From Dama dama (lineage: Eukaryota; Chordata; Mammalia; Artiodactyla; Cervidae): a stretch of DNA of 64,000 nt. A model generated the notes under the pieces. The model was not told the DNA's origin and did not search any database. It saw only the letters and a program-made list of their open reading frames with translations. The DNA is taken from positions 682,001-746,000 of the forward strand of contig NW_026870963.1 in assembly GCF_033118175.1 (NCBI RefSeq), written 5' to 3'. A program made the position numbers and the translations under genes. This document shows positions 1 to 13,500 of the stretch, piece by piece; the stretch's first letter is position 1, and each line of letters begins with the position of its first letter.

Positions 1-439
1 GCGTGAAAAGGTGTGAAAAATTTGAAAAGCATGACAAGGTGTGAAAAATATGAAGAGCATCAAACGGTGTGAAAAATAAGAAGAGCAAGAAAAGGTTTAA
101 AAAATAAGAAGAGCATGAGAAGTTGTGTAAAATATGAAGAGCATGTAAACGTGTGAAAATTATGTGGAGCATGAAAAGGTCTGAAAAATGTGAAGAGCAT
201 GAAAAGCTGTGAAAAATCTGAGGAGCATGAAACGGTGTGACAATATGAAGCTCATGAAAAGATGTGAAAAATATGAGGAGCATGAAATGGTGTGAAAAAT
301 AAGAAGAGCATGAAAAGGTGTGAATAATACGAGAAGCATGAAACGGTCTGAAAAATACGAGGACCATGAAAGGTATGAAAGATACAGGGAGCATGAAAAG
401 GTTTGAAAAATATGAGGAGCACGAAAAGGTGTGAAAAAT

Positions 440-1000
440 AAGAGGAGCATGAAAAGTTATCAAAAATATGAGGAGCATGAAACGGTGTGAAAATATCATG
501 AGCATGAAACTGTGTGAAAAATATGAAGAGCATGAAAGGTGTGAGAAATATGAGGAGAATGAAAAGGTCTGAAAAGTACAAGGAGCATGAAAAGATCGGA
601 AATATACTAGGAGAATGAAAAGGTCTGAAAAATATGAGGAGCATGAAATGGTCTGAAAATTACGAGGAGCATGAAAAGATGTCAAAAATACGGGGAACAT
701 GAAAAGGTCTGAAAAATACGAGGAGCATGAAAAAGTATGGAAAATACGAGGAGCATGAAAATGTGTGAAAAACATGAGGAGCATGAAAACGTCTCAAAAA
801 TATGAGGAGGATGAAACGGTGTGAAAATATGAAGAGCATGAAACGCTGTGAAAAATATGAAGAGCATGAAAGGTGTGGAAAACATGAGGAGCATGAAAAG
901 GTGTGAAAAATTCGAGGAGCACGAAAAGGTCTGAAAATACGAGGAGCACGAAAAGTTCTGAAAAATATGAGGAGCATGAAAAGCTCTGTAAAATACGAGG
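440..1000 (+). repeat. Older internal paralogous segment of the HOR, partner at about 2526-3140
   Basis: The series GTTATC, AATATCATGAGCATG, AAAGATCGGAAA, TACTAGGAGAATG, AACGTCTCAAAAATATG and AAGCTCTGTAAAAT occurs in the same order in both segments. The offset grows from 2,086 to 2,113 to 2,141 bp as single 28-bp units are gained. The HOR was therefore partly built by an internal duplication that has since diverged at scattered positions. Confidence 0.8.
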
Positions 1001-3617
1001 AGCATGAAAAGGTCTGAAAAATACGAGGAGCATGAAAAGGTGTAAAAATACGAGGAGCAAAATAAGGTCTGAAAAATATGAGGAGCATGAAAACGTCTGA
1101 AAAATACTAGGAGCATGAAAAGGTCTATATAATACGAGGAGCATGAAAAGGTCTGAAAATTACAAGGAGCATGAAAAGGTCTGAAAAATACGAGGAGCAT
1201 GAAAAGGAGTGAAAAACACAAGAGCATGAAAATGTGTGAAAAATACGAGGAGCATGAAAAGGTTTGAAAAATATGAGGAGCATGAAAAGTTGTGAAAAAT
1301 ACGAGGAGCATGAAAAGGTGTGAAAAATACGAGAAGCATGAAACGATCTGAAAAATACGAGGATCATGAAAAGGTGTCAAAAATATGAGGAGCATGAAAA
1401 TGTGTGAAATATATGAGGAACATGAAACGGTCTGAAAAATATGAGGAGCATGAAACGTTGTGAAAATATGAAGAGCATGAAATGGTATGAAAAATATGAA
1501 GAGCTTTAAATCGTATCAAATATATGACGAACATAAAAAGATGTGAAAAATATGAGGAGCATGAAACGGTATGAAAAATATGAGGAGCATGAAACGATGT
1601 GAAAAATATGAAGAGCATGAAAAGTTGTGAACAATATGAGGAACATGAAAAGGTGTGAAAAATACGAGGAGCATGAAAAGGTCTGAAAAATACGAGGGGC
1701 CTTAATGTCTGAAAAATACGAGGAGCGTGAAAAGTTCTGAAAAACACGAGGAGCATGAAAATGTCTGAAAAATACGAGGGGCCTGAATGTCTGAAAAATA
1801 CGAGGAGCGTGAAAAGGTCTGAAAAACCCGAGGAGCATGAAAAGGTCTGAAAAATATGAGGAGCATGAAAAGGTGTCAAAAATATGACTAGCATGAAATG
1901 CTGTGAAAATATGAAGAGCATGAAATGGTGTGAAGAAATATGAGGAGCAGGAAAAGGTGTGGAAACACGAAGAGTAAGAAAAGGAGTGAAAAACACGAAG
2001 AGCATGAAAAGGTGTGAAAAACAGGAAGAGCACGAAAAGGTGTGAAAAATTCGAGAAGCATGAAACGGTCTGAAAAATAAGAGGACCATGAAAGGTATGA
2101 AAATACAGGGAGCATGAAAAGGTCTGAAAAATACGAGGAGCATGAAAAGGTATGAAAAATATGAAAAGCATGAAAAGATGTGAAAAATATGAAGAGCATG
2201 AAGTGCTGTGAAGAAATATCAGGAGCATGAAAAGGTGTGGAAAACACGAAGAGCAAGAAAAGGTGTGAAAAACACGGAGAGCATGAAAAGATGTGTAAAA
2301 TATCAAGAGCGTGAAAAAGCCTGAAAAATATGAAGAGCATTAAAAGGAGTGAAAAACACGAAGAGCATGAAAAGGTGTGAAAAACAGGAAGAGCATGAAA
2401 AGGTGTGAAAAATACGAGAAGCATGAAACGGTCTGAAAAATACGAGGACCATGAATGTTATGAAAAATAAAGGGAGCATGAAAAGGTCTGAAAAATACGA
2501 GGAGCATGAAAAGGTGTGAAAAATAAGAGGAGCATGAAAAGTTATCAAAAATATGAGGAGCATGAAACGGTGTGAAAATATCATGAGCATGAAACCGTGT
2601 GAAAAATATGAAGAGCATGAAAGGTGTGAGAAATATGAGGAGCATGAAAAGGTTTGAAAAGTACAAGGAGCATGAAAAGATCGGAAAAATACTAGGAGAA
2701 TGAAAAGGTCTGAAAAATATGAGGAGCATGAAATGGTCTGAAAAATATGAGGAGCATGAAAAGGTCTGAAAAATACGAGGAGCATGAAAAGGTCTGAAAA
2801 ATATGAGGAGCAAGAAAAGGTCTGAAAAATACGAGGAGCATGAAAAGGTCTGGAAAATACGAGGAGCATGAAAATGTGTGAAAAACATGAGGAGCATGAA
2901 AACGTCTCAAAAATATGAGGAGGATGAAACGGTGTGAAAATATGAAGAGCATGAAACGCTGTGAAAAATATGAAGAGCATGAAAGGTGTGGAAAACATGA
3001 GGAGCATGAAAAGGTGTGAAAAATACGAGGAGCAAGAAAAGGTGTGAAAAATTCGAGGAGCACGAAAAGGTCTGAAAATATGAGGAGCACGAAAAATTCT
3101 GAAAAATAAGAGGAGCATGAAAAGCTCTGTAAAATAAGAGGAGCATGAAAAGTTCTGAAAAATACGAGGAGCATGAAACGGGCTGAAAAATACAAGGAGC
3201 ATGAAAAGGTCTGAAAAATACGAGGAACAAGAAAAGGTGTGAAAAATACGAGAAGCATGAATCGTTCTGAAAAATACGAGGACCAAGAAAGGTATGAAAA
3301 ATACGGGGAGCATGAAAAGGTCTGAAAAATACGACTAGCATGAAAAGGTCTGAAAAATAAGAGGAGCATGAAAAGGTGTCAAAAATATGAGGAGCATGAA
3401 ACAGTGTGAAAATATAAAGAGCATGAAACGGTGTGAAAAATATGAAGAACATGAAAGGTGTGAGAAATATGAGGAGCATGAAAAGGTCTGAAAACTACAA
3501 GGAGCATGAAAAGTTGTGAAAATTACGAGGAGCATGAAAAGGTCTGGAAAATACGAGGAGCATGAAAATATCTGAAAAATACGAGGGGCCTTAATGTCTG
3601 AAAAACACGAGGAGCAT

Positions 3618-4140
3618 GAAAAGTTCTGAAAAATACGAGAAGCATGAAAATGTCTGTAAAACACAAGGAGCACGAAACGGTGTGATAAATATGAAGAGCA
3701 TGAAACGGTTTGAAAAATATGAGGAGCATGAAACGGTCTGAAAATATGAGGAGCATGAAAAGGTCTGAAAAATACGAGGGGCCAGAATGTCTGAAAAATA
3801 CGAGGAGCGTGAATACGTCTGAAAAACACGAGGAGCATGAAAAGTTCTGAAAAATACGAGAAGCATGAAAATGTCTGTAAAACACAAGGAGCACGAAACG
3901 GTGTGATAAATATGAAGAGCATGAAACGGTTTGAAAAATATGAGGAGCACGAAAAGGTCTGAAAATATGAGGAGCACGAAAAATTCTGAAAAATAAGAGG
4001 AGCATGAAAAGCTCTGTAAAATAAGAGGAGCATGAAAAGTTCTGAAAAATACGAGAAGCATGAAAATGTCTGTAAAACACAAGGAGCACGAAACGGTGTG
4101 ATAAATATGAAGAGCATGAAAAGGTGTGAAAAATATGAGG
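3618..4140 (+). repeat. Three-fold repeated multi-unit block within the HOR
   Basis: A block starting GAAAAGTTCTGAAAAATACG, followed by AAATGTCTGTAAAACACAAGG and GCACGAAACGGTGTGATAAA, starts at 3618, 3839 and 4034 (spacings 221 and 195 bp). It is repeated in every HOR copy and shows local multi-unit duplication before the HOR spread. Confidence 0.82.
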
Positions 4141-4610
4141 AGCATGAAAAAGTGTGAAAAATATGAAGAGCATGAAAAGGTCTGAAATATACGAAGAGCT
4201 TGAAAACATGGGACAAATACGAAGAGCATGAAAAGATGTAAAAAATATGAAGTGCATGACAAGGTGTGAAAAATAAGTAGAGCATGAAACAGTGTGAAAA
4301 AAGAGAAGAGGATGAAAAGGTGTGAAAAATATGAAGAGCATAAAAAGGTGTGAAAAATTTCGAAGAACCTGAAAAGGTGTGAAAAATACGAAGAGCATGA
4401 AAAGTTGTGAAAAATACGAAGTGCATTAAAGGTGTGAAACATATGAATAGCCTGAACGGTGTGTAAAATATGAAGAGCATGAAAAGTTGTGAATAATATG
4501 AGGTTAATGAAATGGTGTGAAAAATATGAAGAGCATGAAACGGTCTGTAAAATATGAAGAGCATGAAAAGATGTGAAAAATACGCGGAGCATGAAAAGGT
4601 TTGAAAAATA

Positions 4611-5352
4611 CGAGGAGCATGAAGAGGAGTGAAAAATACGAAGAGCATGAAACGGTCTAAAAAAAAGGAGGAGCATGAATAGGTCTGAAAATACGAAGAG
4701 CATGAAGAGAATGAAAAGTTCTGAAAAATATGAAGAGCATGAAAATTTGTGTAAAATATGAAGAGCAAGAAAAGGTTTAAAAATACGAAGAGCATGAAAA
4801 GGTGTGAAAAATTTGAAAAGCATGACAAGGTGTGAAAAATATGAAGAGCATCAAACGGTGTGAAAAATAAGAAGAGCAAGAAAAGGTTTAAAAAATAAGA
4901 AGAGCATGAGAAGTTGTGTAAAATATGAAGAGCATGTAAACGTGTGAAAAATATGTGGAGCATGAAAAGGTCTGAAAAATACGAGGAGCATGAAGAGGAG
5001 TGAAAAATACGAAGAGGATGAAAAGGTCTGAAAAATAGGAGGAACATGAATAGGTCTGAAAATACGAAGAGCATGAAGAGAATGAAAAGTTCTGAAAAAT
5101 ATGAAGAGCATGAAAAGTTGTGTAAAATATGAGGAGCAAGAAAAGGTTTAAAAAATACGAAGAGCGTGAAAAGGTGTGAAAAATTTGAAAAGCATGACAA
5201 GGTGTGAAAAATATGAAGAGCATCAAACGGTGTGAAAAATAAGAAGAGCAAGAAAAGGTTTAAAAAATAAGAAGAGCATGAGAAGTTGTGTAAAATATGA
5301 AGAGCATGTAAACGTGTGAAAATTATGTGGAGCATGAAAAGGTCTGAAAAAT
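4611..5352 (+). repeat. 371-bp tandem duplication inside the HOR
   Basis: CGAGGAGCATGAAGAGGAG starts at 4611 and again at 4982. The two 371-bp stretches then stay parallel through the distinctive units GAATAGGTCTG, AAGAGAATGAAAAG, AAAAATTTGAAAAGCATGAC and GCATGTAAACGTGTG. They differ at scattered bases, so this duplication is older than the amplification of the whole HOR. It spans the arbitrary copy 1/copy 2 boundary and recurs in each HOR copy. Confidence 0.85.
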
Positions 5353-8300
5353 GTGAAGAGCATGAAAAGCTGTGAAAAATCTGAGGAGCATGAAACGGTG
5401 TGACAATATGAAGCTCATGAAAAGATGTGAAAAATATGAGGAGCATGAAATGGTGTGAAAAATAAGAAGAGCATGAAAAGGTGTGAATAATACGAGAAGC
5501 ATGAAACGGTCTGAAAAATACGAGGACCATGAAAGGTATGAAAGATACAGGGAGCATGAAAAGGTTTGAAAAATATGAGGAGCACGAAAAGGTGTGAAAA
5601 ATAAGAGGAGCATGAAAAGTTATCAAAAATATGAGGAGCATGAAACGGTGTGAAAATATCATGAGCATGAAACTGTGTGAAAAATATGAAGAGCATGAAA
5701 GGTGTGAGAAATATGAGGAGAATGAAAAGGTCTGAAAAGTACAAGGAGCATGAAAAGATCGGAAATATACTAGGAGAATGAAAAGGTCTGAAAAATATGA
5801 GGAGCATGAAATGGTCTGAAAATTACGAGGAGCATGAAAAGATGTCAAAAATACGGGGAACATGAAAAGGTCTGAAAAATACGAGGAGCATGAAAAAGTA
5901 TGGAAAATACGAGGAGCATGAAAATGTGTGAAAAACATGAGGAGCATGAAAACGTCTCAAAAATATGAGGAGGATGAAACGGTGTGAAAATATGAAGAGC
6001 ATGAAACGCTGTGAAAAATATGAAGAGCATGAAAGGTGTGGAAAACATGAGGAGCATGAAAAGGTGTGAAAAATTCGAGGAGCACGAAAAGGTCTGAAAA
6101 TACGAGGAGCACGAAAAGTTCTGAAAAATATGAGGAGCATGAAAAGCTCTGTAAAATACGAGGAGCATGAAAAGGTCTGAAAAATACGAGGAGCATGAAA
6201 AGGTGTAAAAATACGAGGAGCAAAATAAGGTCTGAAAAATATGAGGAGCATGAAAACGTCTGAAAAATACTAGGAGCATGAAAAGGTCTATATAATACGA
6301 GGAGCATGAAAAGGTCTGAAAATTACAAGGAGCATGAAAAGGTCTGAAAAATACGAGGAGCATGAAAAGGAGTGAAAAACACAAGAGCATGAAAATGTGT
6401 GAAAAATACGAGGAGCATGAAAAGGTTTGAAAAATATGAGGAGCATGAAAAGTTGTGAAAAATACGAGGAGCATGAAAAGGTGTGAAAAATACGAGAAGC
6501 ATGAAACGATCTGAAAAATACGAGGATCATGAAAAGGTGTCAAAAATATGAGGAGCATGAAAATGTGTGAAATATATGAGGAACATGAAACGGTCTGAAA
6601 AATATGAGGAGCATGAAACGTTGTGAAAATATGAAGAGCATGAAATGGTATGAAAAATATGAAGAGCTTTAAATCGTATCAAATATATGACGAACATAAA
6701 AAGATGTGAAAAATATGAGGAGCATGAAACGGTATGAAAAATATGAGGAGCATGAAACGATGTGAAAAATATGAAGAGCATGAAAAGTTGTGAACAATAT
6801 GAGGAACATGAAAAGGTGTGAAAAATACGAGGAGCATGAAAAGGTCTGAAAAATACGAGGGGCCTTAATGTCTGAAAAATACGAGGAGCGTGAAAAGTTC
6901 TGAAAAACACGAGGAGCATGAAAATGTCTGAAAAATACGAGGGGCCTGAATGTCTGAAAAATACGAGGAGCGTGAAAAGGTCTGAAAAACCCGAGGAGCA
7001 TGAAAAGGTCTGAAAAATATGAGGAGCATGAAAAGGTGTCAAAAATATGACTAGCATGAAATGCTGTGAAAATATGAAGAGCATGAAATGGTGTGAAGAA
7101 ATATGAGGAGCAGGAAAAGGTGTGGAAACACGAAGAGTAAGAAAAGGAGTGAAAAACACGAAGAGCATGAAAAGGTGTGAAAAACAGGAAGAGCACGAAA
7201 AGGTGTGAAAAATTCGAGAAGCATGAAACGGTCTGAAAAATAAGAGGACCATGAAAGGTATGAAAATACAGGGAGCATGAAAAGGTCTGAAAAATACGAG
7301 GAGCATGAAAAGGTATGAAAAATATGAAAAGCATGAAAAGATGTGAAAAATATGAAGAGCATGAAGTGCTGTGAAGAAATATCAGGAGCATGAAAAGGTG
7401 TGGAAAACACGAAGAGCAAGAAAAGGTGTGAAAAACACGGAGAGCATGAAAAGATGTGTAAAATATCAAGAGCGTGAAAAAGCCTGAAAAATATGAAGAG
7501 CATTAAAAGGAGTGAAAAACACGAAGAGCATGAAAAGGTGTGAAAAACAGGAAGAGCATGAAAAGGTGTGAAAAATACGAGAAGCATGAAACGGTCTGAA
7601 AAATACGAGGACCATGAATGTTATGAAAAATAAAGGGAGCATGAAAAGGTCTGAAAAATACGAGGAGCATGAAAAGGTGTGAAAAATAAGAGGAGCATGA
7701 AAAGTTATCAAAAATATGAGGAGCATGAAACGGTGTGAAAATATCATGAGCATGAAACCGTGTGAAAAATATGAAGAGCATGAAAGGTGTGAGAAATATG
7801 AGGAGCATGAAAAGGTTTGAAAAGTACAAGGAGCATGAAAAGATCGGAAAAATACTAGGAGAATGAAAAGGTCTGAAAAATATGAGGAGCATGAAATGGT
7901 CTGAAAAATATGAGGAGCATGAAAAGGTCTGAAAAATACGAGGAGCATGAAAAGGTCTGAAAAATATGAGGAGCAAGAAAAGGTCTGAAAAATACGAGGA
8001 GCATGAAAAGGTCTGGAAAATACGAGGAGCATGAAAATGTGTGAAAAACATGAGGAGCATGAAAACGTCTCAAAAATATGAGGAGGATGAAACGGTGTGA
8101 AAATATGAAGAGCATGAAACGCTGTGAAAAATATGAAGAGCATGAAAGGTGTGGAAAACATGAGGAGCATGAAAAGGTGTGAAAAATACGAGGAGCAAGA
8201 AAAGGTGTGAAAAATTCGAGGAGCACGAAAAGGTCTGAAAATATGAGGAGCACGAAAAATTCTGAAAAATAAGAGGAGCATGAAAAGCTCTGTAAAATAA

Positions 8301-10521
8301 GAGGAGCATGAAAAGTTCTGAAAAATACGAGGAGCATGAAACGGGCTGAAAAATACAAGGAGCATGAAAAGGTCTGAAAAATACGAGGAACAAGAAAAGG
8401 TGTGAAAAATACGAGAAGCATGAATCGTTCTGAAAAATACGAGGACCAAGAAAGGTATGAAAAATACGGGGAGCATGAAAAGGTCTGAAAAATACGACTA
8501 GCATGAAAAGGTCTGAAAAATAAGAGGAGCATGAAAAGGTGTCAAAAATATGAGGAGCATGAAACAGTGTGAAAATATAAAGAGCATGAAACGGTGTGAA
8601 AAATATGAAGAACATGAAAGGTGTGAGAAATATGAGGAGCATGAAAAGGTCTGAAAACTACAAGGAGCATGAAAAGTTGTGAAAATTACGAGGAGCATGA
8701 AAAGGTCTGGAAAATACGAGGAGCATGAAAATATCTGAAAAATATGAGGAGCATGAAACAGTGTGGAAACATGAAGAGCATGAAACGGTGTGAAAAATAT
8801 GAAGAGCATGAAAAGGTGTGAAAAATATGAGGAGCATGAAACGGCCTGAAAAATATTAAGAGCATTAAAAGGTGTGAAAAATATGAGGATCATGAAAAGG
8901 TATGAAAAATACGATGAGCATGGAAAGGTCTGAAAAATACGAGGGGCCTTAATGTCTGAAAAACACGAGGAGCATGAAAAGTTCTGAAAAATACGAGAAG
9001 CATGAAAATGTCTGTAAAACACAAGGAGCACGAAACGGTGTGATAAATATGAAGAGCATGAAACGGTTTGAAAAATATGAGGAGCATGAAACGGTCTGAA
9101 AATATGAGGAGCATGAAAAGGTCTGAAAAATACGAGGGGCCAGAATGTCTGAAAAATACGAGGAGCGTGAATACGTCTGAAAAACACGAGGAGCATGAAA
9201 AGTTCTGAAAAATACGAGAAGCATGAAAATGTCTGTAAAACACAAGGAGCACGAAACGGTGTGATAAATATGAAGAGCATGAAACGGTTTGAAAAATATG
9301 AGGAGCACGAAAAGGTCTGAAAATATGAGGAGCACGAAAAATTCTGAAAAATAAGAGGAGCATGAAAAGCTCTGTAAAATAAGAGGAGCATGAAAAGTTC
9401 TGAAAAATACGAGAAGCATGAAAATGTCTGTAAAACACAAGGAGCACGAAACGGTGTGATAAATATGAAGAGCATGAAAAGGTGTGAAAAATATGAGGAG
9501 CATGAAAAAGTGTGAAAAATATGAAGAGCATGAAAAGGTCTGAAATATACGAAGAGCTTGAAAACATGGGACAAATACGAAGAGCATGAAAAGATGTAAA
9601 AAATATGAAGTGCATGACAAGGTGTGAAAAATAAGTAGAGCATGAAACAGTGTGAAAAAAGAGAAGAGGATGAAAAGGTGTGAAAAATATGAAGAGCATA
9701 AAAAGGTGTGAAAAATTTCGAAGAACCTGAAAAGGTGTGAAAAATACGAAGAGCATGAAAAGTTGTGAAAAATACGAAGTGCATTAAAGGTGTGAAACAT
9801 ATGAATAGCCTGAACGGTGTGTAAAATATGAAGAGCATGAAAAGTTGTGAATAATATGAGGTTAATGAAATGGTGTGAAAAATATGAAGAGCATGAAACG
9901 GTCTGTAAAATATGAAGAGCATGAAAAGATGTGAAAAATACGCGGAGCATGAAAAGGTTTGAAAAATACGAGGAGCATGAAGAGGAGTGAAAAATACGAA
10001 GAGCATGAAACGGTCTAAAAAAAAGGAGGAGCATGAATAGGTCTGAAAATACGAAGAGCATGAAGAGAATGAAAAGTTCTGAAAAATATGAAGAGCATGA
10101 AAATTTGTGTAAAATATGAAGAGCAAGAAAAGGTTTAAAAATACGAAGAGCATGAAAAGGTGTGAAAAATTTGAAAAGCATGACAAGGTGTGAAAAATAT
10201 GAAGAGCATCAAACGGTGTGAAAAATAAGAAGAGCAAGAAAAGGTTTAAAAAATAAGAAGAGCATGAGAAGTTGTGTAAAATATGAAGAGCATGTAAACG
10301 TGTGAAAAATATGTGGAGCATGAAAAGGTCTGAAAAATACGAGGAGCATGAAGAGGAGTGAAAAATACGAAGAGGATGAAAAGGTCTGAAAAATAGGAGG
10401 AACATGAATAGGTCTGAAAATACGAAGAGCATGAAGAGAATGAAAAGTTCTGAAAAATATGAAGAGCATGAAAAGTTGTGTAAAATATGAGGAGCAAGAA
10501 AAGGTTTAAAAAATACGAAGA
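5164..10521 (+). repeat. HOR copy 2 (5,358 bp)
   Basis: Full-length copy. It carries the 195-bp segment at 8744-8938 that copy 1 lacks, and a G at 6676 (AATCGTATC), as do copies 1 and 4. Confidence 0.93.
8744..8938 (+). repeat. 195-bp segment present in HOR copies 2-4, absent from copy 1
   Basis: About seven 28-bp units, flanked by TCTGAAAAAT on the left and ACGAGGGGCC on the right. Equivalent segments lie at 14102-14296 and 19460-19654. In copy 1 the two flanks are joined at 3580/3581. Loss from copy 1 or gain in the ancestor of copies 2-4 are both possible; the flanking repeat makes unequal pairing within the HOR the simplest route. Confidence 0.88.
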
Positions 10522-13500
10522 GCGTGAAAAGGTGTGAAAAATTTGAAAAGCATGACAAGGTGTGAAAAATATGAAGAGCATCAAACGGTGTGAAAAATAA
10601 GAAGAGCAAGAAAAGGTTTAAAAAATAAGAAGAGCATGAGAAGTTGTGTAAAATATGAAGAGCATGTAAACGTGTGAAAATTATGTGGAGCATGAAAAGG
10701 TCTGAAAAATGTGAAGAGCATGAAAAGCTGTGAAAAATCTGAGGAGCATGAAACGGTGTGACAATATGAAGCTCATGAAAAGATGTGAAAAATATGAGGA
10801 GCATGAAATGGTGTGAAAAATAAGAAGAGCATGAAAAGGTGTGAATAATACGAGAAGCATGAAACGGTCTGAAAAATACGAGGACCATGAAAGGTATGAA
10901 AGATACAGGGAGCATGAAAAGGTTTGAAAAATATGAGGAGCACGAAAAGGTGTGAAAAATAAGAGGAGCATGAAAAGTTATCAAAAATATGAGGAGCATG
11001 AAACGGTGTGAAAATATCATGAGCATGAAACTGTGTGAAAAATATGAAGAGCATGAAAGGTGTGAGAAATATGAGGAGAATGAAAAGGTCTGAAAAGTAC
11101 AAGGAGCATGAAAAGATCGGAAATATACTAGGAGAATGAAAAGGTCTGAAAAATATGAGGAGCATGAAATGGTCTGAAAATTACGAGGAGCATGAAAAGA
11201 TGTCAAAAATACGGGGAACATGAAAAGGTCTGAAAAATACGAGGAGCATGAAAAAGTATGGAAAATACGAGGAGCATGAAAATGTGTGAAAAACATGAGG
11301 AGCATGAAAACGTCTCAAAAATATGAGGAGGATGAAACGGTGTGAAAATATGAAGAGCATGAAACGCTGTGAAAAATATGAAGAGCATGAAAGGTGTGGA
11401 AAACATGAGGAGCATGAAAAGGTGTGAAAAATTCGAGGAGCACGAAAAGGTCTGAAAATACGAGGAGCACGAAAAGTTCTGAAAAATATGAGGAGCATGA
11501 AAAGCTCTGTAAAATACGAGGAGCATGAAAAGGTCTGAAAAATACGAGGAGCATGAAAAGGTGTAAAAATACGAGGAGCAAAATAAGGTCTGAAAAATAT
11601 GAGGAGCATGAAAACGTCTGAAAAATACTAGGAGCATGAAAAGGTCTATATAATACGAGGAGCATGAAAAGGTCTGAAAATTACAAGGAGCATGAAAAGG
11701 TCTGAAAAATACGAGGAGCATGAAAAGGAGTGAAAAACACAAGAGCATGAAAATGTGTGAAAAATACGAGGAGCATGAAAAGGTTTGAAAAATATGAGGA
11801 GCATGAAAAGTTGTGAAAAATACGAGGAGCATGAAAAGGTGTGAAAAATACGAGAAGCATGAAACGATCTGAAAAATACGAGGATCATGAAAAGGTGTCA
11901 AAAATATGAGGAGCATGAAAATGTGTGAAATATATGAGGAACATGAAACGGTCTGAAAAATATGAGGAGCATGAAACGTTGTGAAAATATGAAGAGCATG
12001 AAATGGTATGAAAAATATGAAGAGCTTTAAATCATATCAAATATATGACGAACATAAAAAGATGTGAAAAATATGAGGAGCATGAAACGGTATGAAAAAT
12101 ATGAGGAGCATGAAACGATGTGAAAAATATGAAGAGCATGAAAAGTTGTGAACAATATGAGGAACATGAAAAGGTGTGAAAAATACGAGGAGCATGAAAA
12201 GGTCTGAAAAATACGAGGGGCCTTAATGTCTGAAAAATACGAGGAGCGTGAAAAGTTCTGAAAAACACGAGGAGCATGAAAATGTCTGAAAAATACGAGG
12301 GGCCTGAATGTCTGAAAAATACGAGGAGCGTGAAAAGGTCTGAAAAACCCGAGGAGCATGAAAAGGTCTGAAAAATATGAGGAGCATGAAAAGGTGTCAA
12401 AAATATGACTAGCATGAAATGCTGTGAAAATATGAAGAGCATGAAATGGTGTGAAGAAATATGAGGAGCAGGAAAAGGTGTGGAAACACGAAGAGTAAGA
12501 AAAGGAGTGAAAAACACGAAGAGCATGAAAAGGTGTGAAAAACAGGAAGAGCACGAAAAGGTGTGAAAAATTCGAGAAGCATGAAACGGTCTGAAAAATA
12601 AGAGGACCATGAAAGGTATGAAAATACAGGGAGCATGAAAAGGTCTGAAAAATACGAGGAGCATGAAAAGGTATGAAAAATATGAAAAGCATGAAAAGAT
12701 GTGAAAAATATGAAGAGCATGAAGTGCTGTGAAGAAATATCAGGAGCATGAAAAGGTGTGGAAAACACGAAGAGCAAGAAAAGGTGTGAAAAACACGGAG
12801 AGCATGAAAAGATGTGTAAAATATCAAGAGCGTGAAAAAGCCTGAAAAATATGAGGAGCATTAAAAGGAGTGAAAAACACGAAGAGCATGAAAAGGTGTG
12901 AAAAACAGGAAGAGCATGAAAAGGTGTGAAAAATACGAGAAGCATGAAACGGTCTGAAAAATACGAGGACCATGAATGTTATGAAAAATAAAGGGAGCAT
13001 GAAAAGGTCTGAAAAATACGAGGAGCATGAAAAGGTGTGAAAAATAAGAGGAGCATGAAAAGTTATCAAAAATATGAGGAGCATGAAACGGTGTGAAAAT
13101 ATCATGAGCATGAAACCGTGTGAAAAATATGAAGAGCATGAAAGGTGTGAGAAATATGAGGAGCATGAAAAGGTTTGAAAAGTACAAGGAGCATGAAAAG
13201 ATCGGAAAAATACTAGGAGAATGAAAAGGTCTGAAAAATATGAGGAGCATGAAATGGTCTGAAAAATATGAGGAGCATGAAAAGGTCTGAAAAATACGAG
13301 GAGCATGAAAAGGTCTGAAAAATATGAGGAGCAAGAAAAGGTCTGAAAAATACGAGGAGCATGAAAAGGTCTGGAAAATACGAGGAGCATGAAAATGTGT
13401 GAAAAACATGAGGAGCATGAAAACGTCTCAAAAATATGAGGAGGATGAAACGGTGTGAAAATATGAAGAGCATGAAACGCTGTGAAAAATATGAAGAGCA

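Larger units (their letters stand above)
1..5163 (+). repeat. HOR copy 1 (5,163 bp, lacks 195 bp)
   Basis: This is the first HOR copy in the phase set by the window start. It matches copy 2 at an offset of 5,163 bp up to about 3580, and at 5,358 bp after that. The difference is a 195-bp segment, about seven 28-bp units, missing between 3580 and 3581. Conceptual frames elsewhere in the copy equal those of copy 2, so the two are nearly identical outside the deletion. Confidence 0.93.

Noticed and set aside
8498..11305. 935-codon open frame on the minus strand (and its near-identical relatives) as a possible giant repeat protein
   Set aside because: It is the 28-bp satellite read on the strand whose consensus has no stop codon. 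All three minus frames are similarly open, the sequence is a mere 28-residue echo of the DNA unit, and no start context, domain or composition change marks a real gene.
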